Shown here: piece by piece, positions 16,991 through 24,653 of the stretch
How positions within the stretch are numbered: the first letter of the stretch is position 1
How the letters are laid out: each line of letters opens with the position of its first letter
NCBI GenBank assembly: GCA_025060245.1
Contig: JANXCP010000010.1
Span: 1-38,570 of the forward strand
Length of the DNA stretch: 38,570 nt
Direction: 5' to 3'
From: Thermoanaerobaculum sp.
GTDB lineage: Bacteria; Acidobacteriota; Thermoanaerobaculia; Thermoanaerobaculales; Thermoanaerobaculaceae
Program-made: the position numbers and the translations under genes
Notes under the pieces: model-generated
Seen by the model: the letters and a program-made list of their open reading frames with translations, nothing else
The model's database searches: none
Told to the model about the DNA's origin: nothing

Positions 16991-18360
16991 AAAATCCAGA
17001 AGCGACCTTCGACTGCATTGTCATTGGCGCCGGAATTTCCGGCTTAGCCCTTGGCTTTTTTGCCCGGCACAACGGCAGGAGTGTGGTGGTGCTGGAGGCC
17101 GGACCAGTGGCCGGCGGCAAGATCCGCACCCAATGGGAGGAGGGATTTTGCTGCGAATGGGGCCCCCAGGGCTTCTTGGACAACGTGCCGGAAACCCTAG
17201 AACTGGTGCGCCTCCTCGGTTTACAAGGCCGCCTGGTGCAGGCAAGTAACGCCGCGGCGGACCGCTTCATCCTGCGCAACGGAAAGCTCCGGGCCATTCC
17301 CTTATCACCGCTGAAGTTCTTCGTCTCCGACGTCCTCTCCTGGGCCGGAAGATTGCGGGTGTTGGCCGAGCCGTTCATGCCAAGGGCCAACGAAGAGGAC
17401 GAGTCGGTGTTGGCCTTTGCCCGCCGACGGATTGGCAAAGAAGCTGCGGATGTGCTCGTGGATGCCATGGTCACCGGGGTTTTTGCCGGCAGGGCGGAAG
17501 AGCTCTCGCTGGCTGCCACCTTCCCCAAAATGGCGCACATGGAGCGGACCTACGGATCCCTCACCAGAGCCATGTTTGCTCTGCGCAGGAAAGGGGGAGG
17601 CGGCCCGGCTGGACCGGGAGGGACCCTCACCACCTTCCAATCTGGCATGCAAGAGCTCACCGATGCCTTGGCCTGCTCCCTCGGCACAGCCCTTCGCCTC
17701 AACACCCGGGTGCGGGGGATCCAGTACCGTCAGGGGCCGCCGAGCAACTGGGTAGTGCACCTGGAGCAGGGTGAGACCCTCCTGGGTCGTCACCTGGTGG
17801 TCACCGTACCGCCGCGGGAAGCAGCCAACCTCCTCAAGGACTACCTCCCGCCCCTGGTTCTCGCGGATCTCCAGCAGATCCCGGTGCCGCCGGTGGTGGT
17901 CGTCATGACCGCCTACCGCCAATCCCAGCCTTTCGCCTTTCCCCTGTCCGGGTTTGGCTTTCTCGTGCCCTCGCGCGAGCCGCGGCAAATCCTCGGCACG
18001 CTCTTCTGCCATTCCATCTTCCCCAACCAGGCCCCTCCGGGGACCGTCCTGCTGCGCACCATTCTTGGGGGGGCAAGGCAACCGGAGGTGATCCACTTTG
18101 ACGACCATGAGCTCTTGCGGTTGGTGCGTAGGGAGCTGCACGCGATTCTGGGCGGCGATCCTGACCCGTGCCTGGTGCGGGTGTTCCGCCACCCCGAGGG
18201 AATCCCCCAGTACACCCTGGGACACCCGCAGCGTCTGCAAGCCTTGGATCAAGCTTTGGCGGCCCTGCCAGGGCTGCACTTGACAGGCAACGGGTACCGC
18301 GGTGTGGCGGTCAACGCCTGCATTGCGGAAGCAAAAAAGGTGGCGATGCTGTTAGCTTGA
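16987..18360 (+). CDS. hemY: Protoporphyrinogen oxidase, HemY/HemG-flavin type
   Basis: 457 residues from ATG 16987, overlapping hemN by 4 bases. A FAD-binding GAGISG (residues 14-19) with an acidic strand end LEAG (Glu37) and GGKIRT are at the N-terminus. WGPQGFLDN, LVDAMVTGVFAG and a C-terminal LTGNGYRGVAVNACIAEA are characteristic of six-electron oxidases of the HemY family. It would aromatise protoporphyrinogen IX to protoporphyrin IX. Some Gram-positive relatives instead act on coproporphyrinogen, but hemN upstream argues for the protoporphyrin route. No ferrochelatase gene follows. The last 9 bases overlap the end of the oppositely oriented Fur-family gene. Confidence 0.94.
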   Translation: MKNPEATFDCIVIGAGISGLALGFFARHNGRSVVVLEAGPVAGGKIRTQWEEGFCCEWGPQGFLDNVPETLELVRLLGLQGRLVQASNAAADRFILRNGKLRAIPLSPLKFFVSDVLSWAGRLRVLAEPFMPRANEEDESVLAFARRRIGKEAADVLVDAMVTGVFAGRAEELSLAATFPKMAHMERTYGSLTRAMFALRRKGGGGPAGPGGTLTTFQSGMQELTDALACSLGTALRLNTRVRGIQYRQGPPSNWVVHLEQGETLLGRHLVVTVPPREAANLLKDYLPPLVLADLQQIPVPPVVVVMTAYRQSQPFAFPLSGFGFLVPSREPRQILGTLFCHSIFPNQAPPGTVLLRTILGGARQPEVIHFDDHELLRLVRRELHAILGGDPDPCLVRVFRHPEGIPQYTLGHPQRLQALDQALAALPGLHLTGNGYRGVAVNACIAEAKKVAMLLA

Positions 18361-18843
18361 AAGTTTCCGTTGGCGCCGCGCCTCCCGCCAACCCCGCGCA
18401 CCCCCCTGGGAGGTGCGGCAACTGCCACAGATCCCCTCGACGAGCACTTCCACGCCGGTTACCTCAAAACCCAATTTTTCCTCCAGGTGAGGGTCCATCG
18501 CCACCCTCACCCCGTCCTCCACATCCACCATGACCCCGCAGCGGGTGCAAAACAGATGGTGGTGAGGGGTGATGGGTACGTCAAAGCGAGTTTTCCCATC
18601 GGGGCTGGCCACGGCACGCACCAGCCCTAGCTCCTCAAACACGTGCAAATTCTTATACACCGTGGCCAGAGAGAGCTCAGGCACATGGTCCTGGACTAAC
18701 TGCTCGTACAGCGCCTCCGCGGTAGGGTGATCACGGCGCCGCGCCAAGGCGCGGAAGATCATGATCCGCTGCGAGGTGATGGAATGGCCGTGGGCTTTGA
18801 GCTCCTTGACCATCCTTTCCACCAGCATGTCCTCAAGCGTCAC
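18352..18843 (-). CDS. Fur-family metalloregulator with PerR-like residues
   Basis: 163 residues from GTG 18843 (GAGGG 4 bases upstream); ATG 18828 is an alternative start. An N-terminal winged helix (SQRIMIFRAL, LATVYKNLHVFEELGLV) precedes the dimerisation domain. Two CxxC pairs, Cys99/Cys102 and Cys139/Cys142, form the structural zinc site. Regulatory-site candidates are His39, Asp88 in RFDVP, His94 and His96 in HHHLFC, and Asp107. The Asp at the last position is the PerR-type residue, where Fur usually has Glu. The product may therefore sense peroxide through iron-catalysed His oxidation, but Fur or Zur activity remains possible. It converges on hemY with a 9-base overlap. A basic tail of about 20 residues is unusual. 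Confidence 0.9.
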   Translation of the reverse strand: MTLEDMLVERMVKELKAHGHSITSQRIMIFRALARRRDHPTAEALYEQLVQDHVPELSLATVYKNLHVFEELGLVRAVASPDGKTRFDVPITPHHHLFCTRCGVMVDVEDGVRVAMDPHLEEKLGFEVTGVEVLVEGICGSCRTSQGGARGWREARRQRKLSS

Positions 18844-18901
18844 CGTGCCCTCACCTTCCCGAGTGTCAATTCTCCCCGAAAAACGAACGAAAACAAAGCG
18901 G

Positions 18902-19549
18902 CTATTCCCAAACAACTTCCCTTTCTGCATCTTCCCAAAAGGGCAGGACCAGAGCCGCCGCCACGATGGTATCCGGAGGCCAACCCAAAGCCTGAAGGAG
19001 CTGGGACTCCACATCATCGGGGTCAAAAGCCACGGTGCTGGCCGCCACCACCTCGCTCGGGGCGTTGCGAAAGTTGCGCGGGCAAGGGGGTAATTCGCTT
19101 GCACCCAGACGTGCCGGCAGACCGTAACTGCGGCAGGCCAGGGGCCTGGCCTGGTAGAGGGAGCACCCCCCAGTACTGGGCTCCAACAGCGGACAGGGAA
19201 GCTGGGCAAATCGTGCGAAGAACTCCTGGCGGGCAGCCTCATCCCCTGCCAGAGCACCTGACTGGAGGTCACCGGGAAAGCTGGAGCGCACCATCGCCCA
19301 CTGCGCCCTAGCCCTGGCCCAGACCTGTTGGGCCTGGTCAGGATGTTGCTGGACCAGCAAGCTCAGAGCCTTCCGCAGGCGCCAGGCATCGGCTCCAGAA
19401 ATCTCAAAAAGCCCGATGCAGCAGTCGGTACAGCCCAAACAGCAGGTCAACCAGGAACCGGCGCGCGCCGCCCCCCACGCCCACGCCTCGTCATAGCTGG
19501 CGAGCAGCTGCCGATCCAGGGCCGAAGGGTCCACTTTAGGAGGGGCCAT
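18902..19549 (-). CDS. YkgJ-type cysteine-cluster protein
   Basis: 215 residues from ATG 19549, with GAGGA about 10 bases upstream. The N-terminal cluster Cys36-Cys37-xx-Cys40-xx-Cys43-Cys44 and a later CSLYQARPLACRSYG segment are the signature of the UPF0153/YkgJ family, thought to bind zinc or an Fe-S cluster; the function is unknown. No membrane segment is seen. It overlaps the rarA stop by 14 bases on the same strand, so it belongs to that transcription unit. Confidence 0.85.
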   Translation of the reverse strand: MAPPKVDPSALDRQLLASYDEAWAWGAARAGSWLTCCLGCTDCCIGLFEISGADAWRLRKALSLLVQQHPDQAQQVWARARAQWAMVRSSFPGDLQSGALAGDEAARQEFFARFAQLPCPLLEPSTGGCSLYQARPLACRSYGLPARLGASELPPCPRNFRNAPSEVVAASTVAFDPDDVESQLLQALGWPPDTIVAAALVLPFWEDAEREVVWE

Positions 19550-20873
19550 CTTTTTTTGTCCTCTGCCGCGCCCTGCGCTGGGCAAGATCTTCTAGCCTTT
19601 GGCGGATCCGCTGCTCCCAACCTTCTTGCGTTGGCTGATAGAAGCGGCTCTGGGCCAGCTCCGGGGGGAGGCAGGGCATGTCTGCCACCTTTTCTTCCGT
19701 GTCATGGGCGTACACATAGCCTTCCCCGTAACCCAGCTGGGCCATGAGCGGGGTCACGGGGTTACGCAAGGCCAGGGGCACAGGGTACGGGGGCTGCTCC
19801 CGCACCACGCCCCGCGCCTTACCGTACCCCTCGTAGAGGGCATTGGACTTTGGTGCCAGGGCCAGGTACACCACCGCTTGGGCCAAGGCCAGGTCGCATT
19901 CGGGAAGGCCCAGGTGCTCCACTGCCAAAGCCGCTGCCGCTGCCTGCTCCAGCGCTCGCGGATCTGCCAGACCCACGTCTTCGCTGGCAATCCGCAGCAG
20001 CCTCCGGGCCAAGAAGCGGGGGTCCGCCCCCCCTTCCAACATGCGCGCCAGCCAGTACAGCGCCGCATCCGGATCCGAATTGCGCACGGATTTGTGCAGC
20101 GCCGAGATGAGGTTGTAATGCTCCTCCCCTTCCTTGTCGTAAAGGGCCAACCGTTGTTGGGCCACCTGCTCCACCAGCTCTGCACTCACCGTGCCTTTGC
20201 GCCCCGCCAGTTCGGCGGCCAGCTCCAACAGGGTCAAAGCCACCCGCGCATCGCCAGCCGCCAGGGAAACCATGCGGGCGATGGCCTCCGGATCCACCTG
20301 AAGCCCCCAGGCGCCCAGGCCCCGCTCCCGGTCCGCTAAGGCTCGTCGAACTAACTGCTCCACCGCTTCCGCCGAAAGGGGCTTGAGGACGTACACCTTC
20401 ACCCGGGAAAGGAGCGCTCGGTTCAGCTCAAAGGACGGGTTTTCGGTGGTGGCGCCGATGAGCACAATATCCCCCGTCTCCAGAAAGGGCAGAAAGGCAT
20501 CTTGCTGGGCCTTGTTGAAGCGGTGCACCTCGTCCACGAACAACACCGTGGTACGGCCCGTGGCCTGGCGCAGGCGCTTCGCCTCGTCCATCACCGCCTT
20601 GGCCTCCTTCACCCCGGAGAGCACCGCGGAAAAGCTGACAAACTGGGCATCCAGTTGGGCCGCGAGAAGGCGGGCAATGGTGGTCTTGCCGCACCCGGGT
20701 GGGCCCCAAAATACCAGGGAGGGCAACTCACCCCGCGCCAGCAGGCCTTGCAGCAGGTGCAAGACCTCCTCCTGCCCCACCACCTCGGCCAAGCTGCGTG
20801 GCCGCATGCGTTCGGCCAACGGTGTGCCGCGGGCATGGGCTGTGATCTCTGCGAACAGGTCGCCGCGGTTCAC
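19536..20873 (-). CDS. rarA: Replication-associated recombination AAA ATPase RarA/MgsA
   Basis: 445 residues from GTG 20873, in a GTGA overlap with the upstream aldolase-fold gene. Walker A FWGPPGCGKTT lies at about 55-65. Walker B LFVDEVHRFNKAQQDAFLP and sensor 1 IGATTENPSFELNRALLSR follow, and the C-terminal tetramerisation half contains HYNLISALHKSVRNSDPDAALYWLARML. All are diagnostic for RarA/MgsA/WRNIP1, a clamp-loader-like ATPase that acts at stalled replication forks. The length is normal. It is followed by the YkgJ-type gene. Confidence 0.96.
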   Translation of the reverse strand: MNRGDLFAEITAHARGTPLAERMRPRSLAEVVGQEEVLHLLQGLLARGELPSLVFWGPPGCGKTTIARLLAAQLDAQFVSFSAVLSGVKEAKAVMDEAKRLRQATGRTTVLFVDEVHRFNKAQQDAFLPFLETGDIVLIGATTENPSFELNRALLSRVKVYVLKPLSAEAVEQLVRRALADRERGLGAWGLQVDPEAIARMVSLAAGDARVALTLLELAAELAGRKGTVSAELVEQVAQQRLALYDKEGEEHYNLISALHKSVRNSDPDAALYWLARMLEGGADPRFLARRLLRIASEDVGLADPRALEQAAAAALAVEHLGLPECDLALAQAVVYLALAPKSNALYEGYGKARGVVREQPPYPVPLALRNPVTPLMAQLGYGEGYVYAHDTEEKVADMPCLPPELAQSRFYQPTQEGWEQRIRQRLEDLAQRRARQRTKKDGPS

Positions 20874-21424
20874 GGACTAGCCTTTCCGAGGACAAAGGCC
20901 AAAAGCTCAGCGGTTTCCAGCCGCCACAGGGCCTCGGCCACTGACCCACCCACCGCCACCACCCCGTGACGCGGCAACAGCACCAAGCAAGCCGTCCCCA
21001 CCGCCTCCGCCACCTCCGCCGCCAGGCTAGCAGAGCCGGGGGGGTGTTCCGGGACCGAAGCCACCTGTAGCCACTGGGCCTCGTAGAGCGCTTGCGGGTG
21101 CAGAGCGCAGCCAGAACGCATTGCCCGCAAGAGGTTTGGGGGATGGGCGTGGAGCACCGCCGCCACGTCCTGGTGCCGCTGGAGGATTTCCTGGTGCAGC
21201 AGGCCTTCTGAGGAAGCCTGGACTGGCAAGGCACCCACCAAAGGTACCCGCAGCAAATCCCCAGCCGTTAGGTACCCCTTACACCAACCCCGAGGGGTAA
21301 GGAGAAACCGTTCCGCGTCCAAACGCGCGGAAAAGTTCCCTTCCCCACCGCGGATGAGCCCGGTGCGGAAGAGCCTCTCCCCTGCCGCCACCAGTTCCGC
21401 CCGCAATCTAGCTTCGCGGTTCAT
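20870..21424 (-). CDS. Class II aldolase/adducin-fold protein
   Basis: 184 residues from ATG 21424, preceded by GGAAAGG. Zinc ligands of the fuculose-phosphate aldolase fold are visible: His92 and His94 in LHAHPPN and His153 in PRHGVVAVG. Glu73 in SSEGLLHQEI fits the catalytic acid, and GEGNFSARL gives the phosphate-binding turn. Relatives include L-fuculose- and L-ribulose-phosphate aldolases/epimerases and methylthioribulose-phosphate dehydratase (MtnB). No sugar or methionine-salvage gene adjoins, so the substrate is unknown. It sits between a zinc-ribbon membrane protein and rarA and overlaps both. Confidence 0.85.
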   Translation of the reverse strand: MNREARLRAELVAAGERLFRTGLIRGGEGNFSARLDAERFLLTPRGWCKGYLTAGDLLRVPLVGALPVQASSEGLLHQEILQRHQDVAAVLHAHPPNLLRAMRSGCALHPQALYEAQWLQVASVPEHPPGSASLAAEVAEAVGTACLVLLPRHGVVAVGGSVAEALWRLETAELLAFVLGKASP

Positions 21425-21641
21425 TACCGCCCTTTCCTTCACACCCTTCCCGGCACACCAGCTTGGCAAAGGGACCAAAGCCCCGCCACTTGAGTTGGGA
21501 GAAATTTCTTGCCACCCCACACCTTTGACAGAGACCCAGCTCCTTACCCAGGGCGCGGCTGATGCGGTGGTACTCGGCCTCCCGCCGCTTGCCGGCCACC
21601 ACCGCCAGCCGCCAAATCAGGTACAAGCCCACGAGGGCCAC
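21408..21641 (-). CDS. Small membrane-anchored zinc-ribbon-like protein
   Basis: 77 residues from GTG 21641. The stop codon of the TPR gene (TAG 21643-21641) shares one base with this start, and there is no Shine-Dalgarno sequence, so translation probably depends on termination-reinitiation. An N-terminal hydrophobic helix (ALVGLYLIWRLAVVAG) is followed by a basic linker, then CQRCG and CREGC, a possible four-Cys metal knuckle. The family is not recognised. It overlaps the aldolase-fold gene by 17 bases, and its tight packing in a five-gene unit supports it being real. Confidence 0.6.
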   Translation of the reverse strand: MALVGLYLIWRLAVVAGKRREAEYHRISRALGKELGLCQRCGVARNFSQLKWRGFGPFAKLVCREGCEGKGGNEPRS

Positions 21642-22261
21642 TAATTGGAGCGTGAGGCCAGACGTCGCGAAATCTCCTCTTCCAAACCGGAAAGATCCGG
21701 GATCTGGGGATTTTTCAGCGTCTTCAGCTTCGCCAGCTCGGCCTGCGCGCCAGCCGCATCGTTCAAATCAAACAGTCTCACCACCACCGCGTTGTAGCGC
21801 GACTGCCAATGCCCGGGGTGCATGTCCGCGGCCTTATCAAACAGCTCCAGGGCCTTTTGGAAGTTCCCCGTTTCGCGATAACACACCCCCAGATCCGTGA
21901 GCACATCGGGGGAGTCATCGCGAATCGCCCGGGCCCGTTCGTAAAACTCAATGGCCCGCAGGAAGTTGTTCAAGTCGTAAAGGAGGTTTCCCGCCTGAAC
22001 CAGGTGCTGGTAGTTGTTGGGGTCCTTGGCCAAAAGCGCCTCAACTGCTCGCAGTTGTTCCATCAGCTGCGGGTTCCCAGTGGCAGCCGTTCGGCCACCC
22101 TGGGGGGGTTGCTGGGGCATTCCAGAAAGCGGCGGAGCCCCTGGAACACCGGCGTGGGGATCGGCAAATCCGGGACGCCCCTGCCGCTCCCCCACCAGGT
22201 AGCCAGCAAAAAATCCCACAAGTAGACCGATGAGGATCCCCTTGCCCACTTGCCAGTACAT
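21641..22261 (-). CDS. Membrane-anchored TPR protein
   Basis: 206 residues from ATG 22261, with AAAGGGG 6 bases upstream. A membrane helix at residues ~7-25 (GILIGLLVGFFAGYLVG) is followed by a Pro/Gly-rich linker. At least two to three tetratricopeptide repeats come next at about 80-190 (LVQAGNLLYDLNNFLRAIEFYERAR, LTDLGVCYRETGNFQKALELFDKA). The protein should sit in the inner membrane and bind partners. Similar anchored TPR proteins occur in cytochrome or envelope assembly loci, but nothing here fixes the partner. Confidence 0.8.
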   Translation of the reverse strand: MYWQVGKGILIGLLVGFFAGYLVGERQGRPGFADPHAGVPGAPPLSGMPQQPPQGGRTAATGNPQLMEQLRAVEALLAKDPNNYQHLVQAGNLLYDLNNFLRAIEFYERARAIRDDSPDVLTDLGVCYRETGNFQKALELFDKAADMHPGHWQSRYNAVVVRLFDLNDAAGAQAELAKLKTLKNPQIPDLSGLEEEISRRLASRSN

Positions 22262-22282
22262 AGTAGCCCCTTTCCGCGAACC

Positions 22283-23008
22283 CTACCGCTTGGCCTCCCG
22301 CTGTGCCAGCCAGGTGCCCGACGTGGCCAAGCCGGCGGCCAGATTGGTCGCCTGCCAGGTCCCCTCCAGCCGGCGCTCCCCCCCTCGGACCTCCAGGCGG
22401 CCAGTATAAACTGCAACAAAGCCCAACTGGGAGTCAATGCGCTCCAAGCGCACCACGTTCCCTACCAAAGTCCCCCTAAGGGAACCCCGCCACCCCCCCA
22501 TGAGCTCGTACACGCCGCTCACCAAGGTGCCGAAAAGCCGTAAATCAAAGGTTCCCCGCAGTCCCCCCGGCTCAATGGTGACGTTCCACTTCCCCGAAAG
22601 GTCGTCGCTGACCACTTGCAGCGACTCCTCCAGTCGCTTCACCTCCGCCGTAAGTTGCTCAATCACTGCCCTTCGGGCTACAAGGGTCGCCCGCAATTGC
22701 TGGGCCCCACCCATGAGGGCCAGGACCTCCGCCTCGGCCCGCCGAAGGTCCGCCGAGCGGGCGTTCAGGGTGGCGGCGTCCTCGCTGTCCCGCTGGGCAC
22801 GCAGCAGGTCTTCCGACAGCCGGAGCATGCGGTCGCAGGCAAGGCGCATCTCCTCCTGGGCCCGTTCCAACTGGGAAAGCTCCGTAGCCAGGAGCCGTTT
22901 TTCCAAGTCCAGTTGCGTGCGAAACACATCCACCACTAGCGGATCAACGGGTTGTGCCAGCAAAGGCAAGGCAAAACAAAGCCCGAAAGGCCACATAAGC
23001 CGGACCAT
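22283..23008 (-). CDS. Secreted coiled-coil protein with C-terminal beta domain, unknown function
   Basis: 241 residues from ATG 23008 with AAGGGGG about 5 bases upstream. A signal peptide (MVRLMWPFGLCFALPLLAQ) is followed by a long heptad-rich helix at about 25-130 (LEKRLLATELSQLERAQEEMRLA and similar). A Gly-rich beta region then reads SGKWNVTIEP, GTFDLRLFGTLVSGVYEL and LEGTWQATNLA. The beta part resembles small lipocalin-like or avidin-like repeats in which GxW turns recur, but I do not recognise the family. It would act in the periplasm. It lies 21 bases upstream of the TPR gene, so the two may form one envelope unit. TATGCT at 23043-23038 is a possible -10 box. Confidence 0.72.
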   Translation of the reverse strand: MVRLMWPFGLCFALPLLAQPVDPLVVDVFRTQLDLEKRLLATELSQLERAQEEMRLACDRMLRLSEDLLRAQRDSEDAATLNARSADLRRAEAEVLALMGGAQQLRATLVARRAVIEQLTAEVKRLEESLQVVSDDLSGKWNVTIEPGGLRGTFDLRLFGTLVSGVYELMGGWRGSLRGTLVGNVVRLERIDSQLGFVAVYTGRLEVRGGERRLEGTWQATNLAAGLATSGTWLAQREAKR

Positions 23009-23057
23009 AATGCCCCCTTACTCGCCTCTTCTACGCTAGCATAGGCGCCGCTGCTGC

Positions 23058-23063
23058 TAAAGT
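23058..23063 (+). promoter_or_regulatory. TANNNT -10 box 6 bases before a start codon
   Basis: TAAAGT, then six bases (TTTCCC), then ATG 23070, with no ribosome site in between. The -35 region is not recognisable. It fits the leaderless pattern seen at several other starts in the window. Confidence 0.45.
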
Positions 23064-23069
23064 TTTCCC

Positions 23070-23483
23070 ATGGGCGAACGGGAACCTGCCATTCGCGTCA
23101 CCTTGCTTCCGCGCGACACCAACCCCCACGGGACGATCTTCGGTGGGGTCATCCTCTCGTACATTGACCAGGCGGGGGCAGTGGTGGCACACCAGCACGG
23201 TGCCTCGCGCGTGGTCACGGTGGCCATGGATAAGGTGGTATTTCACGCCCCAGTCTACGTCGGGGACCTGGTTTCCTTTTACGGCGAGCTGGTGAGGGTG
23301 GGCCGTACCTCCATTACGGTCAAGGTGACAGTGGAAGCGGCGCCTCCGGGGGCGGTAGGGAAGGAGCGGCGGGTGACCGAGGCCATCATCACCTACGTCA
23401 ACGTGGACCGCTTTGGCGTGCCAACCCCCATTGTTCCCTTGCGGCCTCAGGGCCCCGATGCTGCCCCGGAGGATTCCCCCTAA
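23070..23483 (+). CDS. Acyl-CoA thioesterase, hot-dog fold (YciA/BFIT type)
   Basis: 137 residues from ATG 23070. The motif RDTNPHGTIFGGVILSYID holds the Asn/His and catalytic Asp region typical of YciA-type thioesterases. MDKVVFHAPVYVGDLVSFYGELV and SITVKVTVEA complete the hot-dog domain. The enzyme hydrolyses acyl-CoA in the cytoplasm; chain-length preference cannot be read. The upstream TAAAGT box and lack of a Shine-Dalgarno sequence suggest a leaderless mRNA. Confidence 0.9.
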   Translation: MGEREPAIRVTLLPRDTNPHGTIFGGVILSYIDQAGAVVAHQHGASRVVTVAMDKVVFHAPVYVGDLVSFYGELVRVGRTSITVKVTVEAAPPGAVGKERRVTEAIITYVNVDRFGVPTPIVPLRPQGPDAAPEDSP

Positions 23484-23496
23484 AAGACCCCTCTGT

Positions 23497-23502
23497 TAGA
23501 CT
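23497..23502 (+). promoter_or_regulatory. TANNNT -10 box 6 bases before a start codon
   Basis: TAGACT is followed by six bases (TCCCGG) and GTG 23509. TTCCCC at 23474-23479, 17 bases upstream, is a weak -35 match (3 of 6). No Shine-Dalgarno sequence precedes the start. The identical TAGACT-N6-GTG arrangement occurs before the glycosyltransferase at 8064 on the other strand. Confidence 0.5.
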
Positions 23503-23508
23503 TCCCGG

Positions 23509-24018
23509 GTGACGTGGGGCTTCTTTTTCCTCGCGGCGCTCCTGGCGGGACTGATCTTAACTGTCGTTCTGGTCATTTTGGAAAGCCTTCCTAAGAGCTA
23601 TGCCGTGGCGCTGCCGCGAGCGGAACTACTCCGCCACCGGCGGCAGGTGCACGTGGCCCGTCTAGGCGTGGGGCTGGCCACCTTCGGCGCCGTGGGGTTG
23701 GCTCTGGTAGGGTGGGGAAGGTGGCCCTGGTACTGGGTGCTCCCCTCGGCCTCGGCGGTGGGTGTGCTCCTCTGGCTTGCCTGCCACTGGCTCATGCGGC
23801 TGCCCTGCCAACCTTCCGTGGCCCAGCAACGGGCCACGGTGATCAGGGAAATCCCCCCAGGCGGCTATGGTCAGGTTCGCTTGGAAGGGAACAGCACCTC
23901 CACTGTCTTGGCCGCTCAGGGGGAAGGCGGGGAAGGCATTCCTGCCGGAAGCGAGGTGGAGGTGGTGGACTGCCAGCGTTCGGTGGTGGTGGTGCGGAGG
24001 ATTATTCCCCAACCGTGA
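23509..24018 (+). CDS. Small membrane protein with NfeD-like C-terminal domain
   Basis: 169 residues from GTG 23509. Membrane helices are at about 4-24, 53-69 and 73-93. The cytoplasmic C-terminal domain (~108-169) contains RATVIREIPPGGYGQVRLEG, GIPAGSEVEVVDCQ and SVVVVRRI, which reads like the OB-fold domain of NfeD or YqiJ-type membrane proteins involved in membrane organisation. Assignment to that group is by pattern only. The gene overlaps maf in a GTGA quartet. Confidence 0.75.
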   Translation: MTWGFFFLAALLAGLILTVVLVILESLPKSYAVALPRAELLRHRRQVHVARLGVGLATFGAVGLALVGWGRWPWYWVLPSASAVGVLLWLACHWLMRLPCQPSVAQQRATVIREIPPGGYGQVRLEGNSTSTVLAAQGEGGEGIPAGSEVEVVDCQRSVVVVRRIIPQP

Positions 24019-24653
24019 ACCCGCTTCCCCTGGTCCTGGCTTCCTCCTCCCCCCGGCGGTACTCCCTGCTCCAGCGCTTGGGACTGGAGGTGAACGTCTT
24101 GCCTGCCCAGGTGGACGAAACACCCCATCCTGACGAACCCCCCCTCAACGTCCCCCTGCGTCTCGCCCGCGAAAAGGCCGCCCTGGTCCACGCCCGGAAC
24201 CCACACCTGCCGGTTCTAGCCGGGGACACGGTGGTGATCCTGGAGGGTCAGATCCTGGGCAAACCGCAGGACGTGGAAGAGGCGAGAAGAATGCTCGTGG
24301 CCCTGCGCGGGCGTACGCACCTGGTGGCGACGGCAGTGGCCCTCCGCTACCGCGAGCTCGTTGCAGATCACCTGGAGGTGGCGCAGGTGACCTTCACCCC
24401 CTTCCCCCCCAGCCTGCTGGAATGGTACTTGAGCGGCAAGGAGTGGCAGGATAAGGCGGGAGCCTATGCGGTCCAGGGGCAAGGGGCGGTGTTCGTGGCC
24501 TCGGTGGAGGGCAACGTTCAGGCGGTGGTGGGTTTGCCCTTGGCCTCTCTTCCCTTCCTCTTTTCCCGGGTGGGGTTGGAGCTCAAAGCCTGCGGATCTA
24601 CGTTGGCCCTCCTTCCTCGTAGTGAATCGCCTCGCCCAGCTCACGCAGGCTAA
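24015..24653 (+). CDS. maf: Maf-family nucleoside triphosphate pyrophosphatase
   Basis: 212 residues from GTG 24015, overlapping the preceding stop. N-terminal LVLASSSPRRYSLLQRLGL, then VDET, LAREKAA, VLAGDTVVILEGQILGKPQD and the catalytic-site KEWQDKAGAYAVQGQGAVFV are the Maf hallmarks. Maf proteins hydrolyse non-canonical or dTTP/UTP nucleotides and delay septation in some bacteria. WQDKAGAYAVQG resembles the dTTP/UTP-preferring YhdE-type subgroup. The C-terminal ~20 residues run past the usual family end and overlap the opposite gene by 56 bases. Confidence 0.93.
   Translation: MNPLPLVLASSSPRRYSLLQRLGLEVNVLPAQVDETPHPDEPPLNVPLRLAREKAALVHARNPHLPVLAGDTVVILEGQILGKPQDVEEARRMLVALRGRTHLVATAVALRYRELVADHLEVAQVTFTPFPPSLLEWYLSGKEWQDKAGAYAVQGQGAVFVASVEGNVQAVVGLPLASLPFLFSRVGLELKACGSTLALLPRSESPRPAHAG

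Noticed and set aside
18864-18869. TTGACA on the minus strand upstream of the Fur-family gene
   Set aside because: No -10-like hexamer occurs 15-19 bases downstream, so I do not call a promoter.
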